From the NCBI RefSeq assembly GCF_002591975.1, contig NZ_NVQE01000008.1:1-64000 (forward strand): DNA of 64,000 nt. The letters run 5' to 3'. A program made the position numbers and the translations under genes. Below, one piece after another: positions 61,197-64,000 of this stretch (its first letter is position 1; each line of letters begins with the position of its first letter). The notes beneath the pieces are model-generated. The model worked only from the letters and a program-made list of their open reading frames with translations. It did not search any database and was not told the DNA's origin. Source of the stretch: Mycobacterium neglectum (GTDB lineage Bacteria; Actinomycetota; Actinomycetes; Mycobacteriales; Mycobacteriaceae).

Positions 61197-62042
61197 ATGA
61201 GTGTGCTCACCATCAACAAGCTCACCGCGTCGGTAGGCGCCGAAGTCACCGGTGTCGATTCCGACCGTCTCGCGAGCGATGACCTGCTGGGTAGGGCCGT
61301 CCTCGACGCGCTCGAGGACAACGGAGTGCTGGTGTTCCCCGGCCTCGGCCTGACACCCGAGGCGCAAGTGGCGTTCTGCCGCAGACTGGGCGAGATCGAC
61401 CACTCCGCTGACGGACATCATCCGGTCGCGGGCATCTATCCCGTCACGCTGGACAAGTCCAAGAACGCCTCGGCGGCCTACCTGCGCGCGACTTTCGACT
61501 GGCATATCGACGGCTGCACCCCGACCAACGACGAGTGTCCGCAGAAGGCGACGGTGCTATCCGCCAAGCAGGTGGCCGAACGTGGCGGCGAGACGGAGTT
61601 CGCGAATTCCTACTCGGCCTACGAGGCATTCAGCGACCAGGAGAAGGCGCGGCTGGCGTCGCTGCGGGTGGTGCATTCGCTGGAGGCATCGCAGCGCAGG
61701 ATCAACCCCGACCCCTCGCGGGAACTGGTGGCGCGCTGGCGGGCCCGCCCCACCCATGAACATCCGTTGGTGTGGACGCACCGCAGTGGACGCAGGTCGC
61801 TGGTGCTCGGCGCCTCGGCGGATTACGTCGTTGGGATGGACCTCGACGAGGGGCGCGCCCTGCTGGCCGACCTGCTCGACCGGGCAACTGCGCCCCACCT
61901 CGTCTACAGCCATCGCTGGTCCGTCGGTGACACCGTCATCTGGGACAACAATGGTGTCTTGCACAGGGCCGCGCCCTACGACCCCGATTCACCTCGGGAG
62001 ATGCTGCGAACCACGGTGCTGGGTGACGAGCCGATCCAATAG
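61197..62042 (+). CDS. TauD/TfdA family Fe(II)/2-oxoglutarate dioxygenase
   Basis: 281 aa. The metal triad is visible as H103-x-D105 (DWHIDGCTP) and H256 (NGVLHRAAP), with R271 for 2-oxoglutarate. Such enzymes hydroxylate a substrate next to a heteroatom or acid and release succinate and CO2. ATG 13 bases after the small-protein gene. A further oxidation of the same substrate as the Rieske enzyme is plausible. Confidence 0.92.
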   Translation: MSVLTINKLTASVGAEVTGVDSDRLASDDLLGRAVLDALEDNGVLVFPGLGLTPEAQVAFCRRLGEIDHSADGHHPVAGIYPVTLDKSKNASAAYLRATFDWHIDGCTPTNDECPQKATVLSAKQVAERGGETEFANSYSAYEAFSDQEKARLASLRVVHSLEASQRRINPDPSRELVARWRARPTHEHPLVWTHRSGRRSLVLGASADYVVGMDLDEGRALLADLLDRATAPHLVYSHRWSVGDTVIWDNNGVLHRAAPYDPDSPREMLRTTVLGDEPIQ

Positions 62043-62055
62043 CGGGTGCTGATCC

Positions 62056-62073
62056 GCTGTGCGGGTGCACAGC
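62056..62073. terminator. Short perfect hairpin
   Basis: GCTGTGC (62056-62062) and GCACAGC (62067-62073) with a GGGT loop, 13 bases after the dioxygenase stop. Likely terminator of the long plus-strand run starting at 54358. Confidence 0.55.
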
Positions 62074-62123
62074 CCCCTCGTTGACGCCGACGTGTCCGCT
62101 GTGGAAATCTAATACCCACATAT

Positions 62124-62138
62124 GAGAATCACGTTCTC
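62124..62138. promoter_or_regulatory. Palindrome upstream of P450
   Basis: GAGAA and TTCTC arms around TCACG (GAGAATCACGTTCTC), 30 bases before the P450 start; extended by one mismatched pair to ATGAGAA/TTCTCGT. Probable operator. The spacing is one base longer than a KstR-type site, so I do not assign it to KstR. Confidence 0.5.
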
Positions 62139-62168
62139 GTGACCAGAGATCAGTGAACGGAGTTGCGC

Positions 62169-63443
62169 ATGACGGAGGACCTCACCTCGGTCGATTTCTT
62201 TCGGGACAGTCGACTGACGGATGACCCGTTCCCGTTCTACGAGGCACTTCGCAACAAGTGCCCGGTCAGCCGCGAGGACCACTACGGCGTGACGATGGTG
62301 ACCGGCTGGCAGGAGGCGGTCGACGTCTACAACGACGCCGAGACGTTCTCGTCGTGCCTCTCGGTGACCGGCCCGTTCCCGGGTTTTCCGGTTCCGCTCG
62401 ACGGCGACGACGTCACCGACCTGATCGTGAAGCACCGCGACGAGATTCCGTTCAGCGATCAACTGCCGACGCTGGACCCACCGACACACACGAATCACCG
62501 CGCGCTGTTGATGCGGCTGATCACTCCCAAGCGCCTCAAAGAGAACGAGGACGCGATGTGGGGTCTCGCCGACGAGATCCTCGACGAGTTCCTGGCTCCG
62601 GGTGAGGGCGAGTTCATCAAGGGCTTCGCCGGCCCCTTCACGCTGCGCGTCATCGCCGACCTGCTGGGCGTGCCCGAAGCGGATCGCGACGATCTCCTCG
62701 AGCGGCTCGCACGCGGCACCCACGGCAGCGCGGTGGGAAATGCCGAAAAGACGATGAACAAGACCCCGCTTGAGCACCTCTACGAAGTCTTCGCAACGTA
62801 CGTTGAGGAGCGGCGGGCGGAACCCCGCGACGACGTGTTGACCGGACTGGCGACGGCGACCTTTCCGGACGGCACAATGCCCGAGGTCGCCGACGTCGTA
62901 CGGGTGGCCACCAACGTGTTCTCGGCCGGTCAGGAAACGACCGTACGGTTGCTCAGCACCGCGCTCAAGGTGATGGGGGATCAGCCCGACATCCAGCGGA
63001 GGTTGCGTGAGGACCGCAGTCTGCTGGGCAACTTCATCGAGGAGTGCCTGCGCATCGAGAGTCCGGTGAAGGGTGACTTCCGGCTGTCACGGGTGCCGAC
63101 CACCGTCGGAGAGGAAGCCATCGGCGCCGGCTGCACGCTGATGGTGATCAACGGTGCGGCCAACCGTGATCCGCGCCGTTTCGAGGATCCGGACACGTTC
63201 GACCCCGACCGCAAGAACGCCCGCCAGCACCTGGCGTTCGGGCGAGGTATCCACAGTTGCCCCGGCGCTCCGCTGGCGCGCGCCGAAACCCGCGTCGGGC
63301 TCGAGCGTCTGCTCGACCGCACCACCGACATCCGCATCAGCGAAAAACACCATGGCCCGGCGAGCAATCGCAACTATCAATACATCCCGACCTACATCCT
63401 GCGCGGGCTGACCCAACTGCACATCGAGTTCGATGTCCGATGA
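62169..63443 (+). CDS. Cytochrome P450
   Basis: 424 aa P450 with I-helix SAGQETTVR, ExxR EECLR and heme loop FGRGIHSCPG (ligand C364). ATG at 62169 has GGAG seven bases upstream. Its stop overlaps the ferredoxin start (ATGA), so electron donor and P450 are made together. Likely hydroxylates the pathway substrate. Different from the P450 at 15796. Confidence 0.94.
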   Translation: MTEDLTSVDFFRDSRLTDDPFPFYEALRNKCPVSREDHYGVTMVTGWQEAVDVYNDAETFSSCLSVTGPFPGFPVPLDGDDVTDLIVKHRDEIPFSDQLPTLDPPTHTNHRALLMRLITPKRLKENEDAMWGLADEILDEFLAPGEGEFIKGFAGPFTLRVIADLLGVPEADRDDLLERLARGTHGSAVGNAEKTMNKTPLEHLYEVFATYVEERRAEPRDDVLTGLATATFPDGTMPEVADVVRVATNVFSAGQETTVRLLSTALKVMGDQPDIQRRLREDRSLLGNFIEECLRIESPVKGDFRLSRVPTTVGEEAIGAGCTLMVINGAANRDPRRFEDPDTFDPDRKNARQHLAFGRGIHSCPGAPLARAETRVGLERLLDRTTDIRISEKHHGPASNRNYQYIPTYILRGLTQLHIEFDVR

Positions 63444-63634
63444 AGGTCACCGTTGACGAAGACCGGTGTGCCGGCCACGGCATGTGCTTGACGCTGTGCC
63501 CCGAGGTATTCGAGATGTCCGACGACGGTTGGGCGGTCGCAACTCCGGGTGAGCTACCCGCAGACCTCGAGAGCGCGGCCAAGGACGCCATCGCCAACTG
63601 TCCAGAACAAGCCATTGTCGAAATCGACGGATAA
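63440..63634 (+). CDS. Ferredoxin (3Fe-4S/4Fe-4S type) with His in cluster motif
   Basis: 64 aa ferredoxin: C10-x2-H13-x2-C16-x3-C20-P and C54-P. His13 replaces the second cysteine, a variant known among mycobacterial P450 redox partners. ATG overlaps the P450 stop. It almost certainly donates electrons to that P450. Confidence 0.93.
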   Translation: MKVTVDEDRCAGHGMCLTLCPEVFEMSDDGWAVATPGELPADLESAAKDAIANCPEQAIVEIDG

Positions 63635-63647
63635 CCAAGGAGATCGA

Positions 63648-63932
63648 ATGCCCAAGGGCTACATCCTCATCACTGAGGACATCAAGGACCCGGCAGGTAT
63701 GGCCGAGTACGGCAAGTTGGCGTCCAAGGCGATGGCCGGCGCCACGCTGCTGTCATTCGACGCGAATCCCGAGGCGCTCGAAGGGGAGTGGCACGGCACC
63801 CAGACGGTGCTGCTGGAGTTCGAGTCCGTCGAGGCGGCCCGTGAGTGGTACAACTCCGACGCCTATCAGGAGGCCGCCAAGCTGCGTCAGGCGGCGGCCG
63901 ACTGCAACGGCGTCATCCTGCACGGCCTCTGA
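63648..63932 (+). CDS. DUF1330 family protein
   Basis: 94 aa, dimeric alpha-beta barrel of the DUF1330/EthD-like type: KGYILITEDIKDPAGMAEY at the start (YILITEDIKDP) and FESVEAAREWYNSDAYQEA near the end (EAAREWYNSDAYQ). ATG with AAGGAG upstream, 13 bases after the ferredoxin gene. Function unknown; often found in catabolic operons. The last 68 bases of the window (63933-64000) show no gene. Confidence 0.88.
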   Translation: MPKGYILITEDIKDPAGMAEYGKLASKAMAGATLLSFDANPEALEGEWHGTQTVLLEFESVEAAREWYNSDAYQEAAKLRQAAADCNGVILHGL

Positions 63933-64000
63933 GAGCTTTTTGCCGAGCAGACGCAAACACCGGCAATTCCCTCGCGAGTCTCAGCGGAATGTAATCGCGT

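Noticed and set aside
62124..62138. KstR-type steroid operator
   Set aside because: The arm spacing is one base too long and the flanks do not fit what I recall of the KstR site.

Overview
The window reads as chromosomal DNA of a fast-growing, lipid-degrading mycobacterium (Mycolicibacterium or Mycobacterium type). The grounds are high GC, many GTG starts, a mycofactocin-type SDR, an F420-type luciferase-like oxidoreductase, a wax ester synthase/DGAT, a His-containing ferredoxin paired with a P450, and many FadE-, EchA- and CaiB-like genes. I saw no rRNA, tRNA, CRISPR array, insertion sequence or phage gene. No stretch above 300 bases lacks a gene; the longest gap is about 220 bases (29845-30067).

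Layout. 17-7779 (+): a six-gene run with an amidohydrolase, two M24-fold proteins, a crotonase, a fused double CoA-transferase and an SDR. 7858-9785 (-): SDR and epimerase. 9885-12293 (+): acyltransferase and acyl-CoA ligase. 12295-17007 (-): P450, mycofactocin-type SDR, small-molecule kinase and WS/DGAT, with a thioesterase and TetR upstream (17148-18751). 18874-20840 (+): acyl-CoA dehydrogenase (ACAD) and crotonase. 20939-23809 (-): TetR, quinone oxidoreductase and sulfotransferase. 23907-29844 (-): seven-gene catabolic operon with a CMD-family protein, Rieske oxygenase, small partner, amidohydrolase, SnoaL-like protein and two ACADs. 30068-37718 (+): amidohydrolase, then a complete beta-oxidation set (ACAD, SDR, CoA-transferase, crotonase, thiolase, ACAD). 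37868-38994 (+): TetR and an unknown protein. 38996-43952 (-): TetR, Zn-ADH, ACAD11-like dehydrogenase, its kinase and a quinone oxidoreductase. 44016-45230 (+): SDR and VOC protein. 45182-47839 (-): epimerase, unknown protein and LLM oxidoreductase. 47884-49062 (+): ACAD. 49064-52723 (-): AveC-like membrane protein, MoxR/NorQ-type AAA ATPase and NorD-type VWA protein. 52822-53424 (+): TetR. 53411-54220 (-): EBP-like membrane protein. 54358-61183 (+): second and third Rieske plus small-partner pairs with an amidohydrolase, MarR, a KshB-like reductase and an SDR. 61197-63932 (+): TauD-like oxygenase, P450, ferredoxin and DUF1330 protein.

Taken together this looks like a catabolic island for a hydrophobic, probably cyclic isoprenoid or steroid-like substrate. 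Rieske oxygenases and P450s would hydroxylate or open rings, SDRs and ADHs would oxidise the alcohols, ligase and CoA-transferases would activate acids, and ACADs, crotonases and the thiolase would shorten side chains. The substrate is inference; no gene proves it.

The least explained material is a small protein family of about 110 residues sitting directly behind each of three Rieske oxygenases, with an unusual amidohydrolase in two of the three copies. A sterol-isomerase-like membrane protein, an AveC/MoxR/VWA operon and a promoter/operator motif shared by three loci lie in the same 47-61 kb region.
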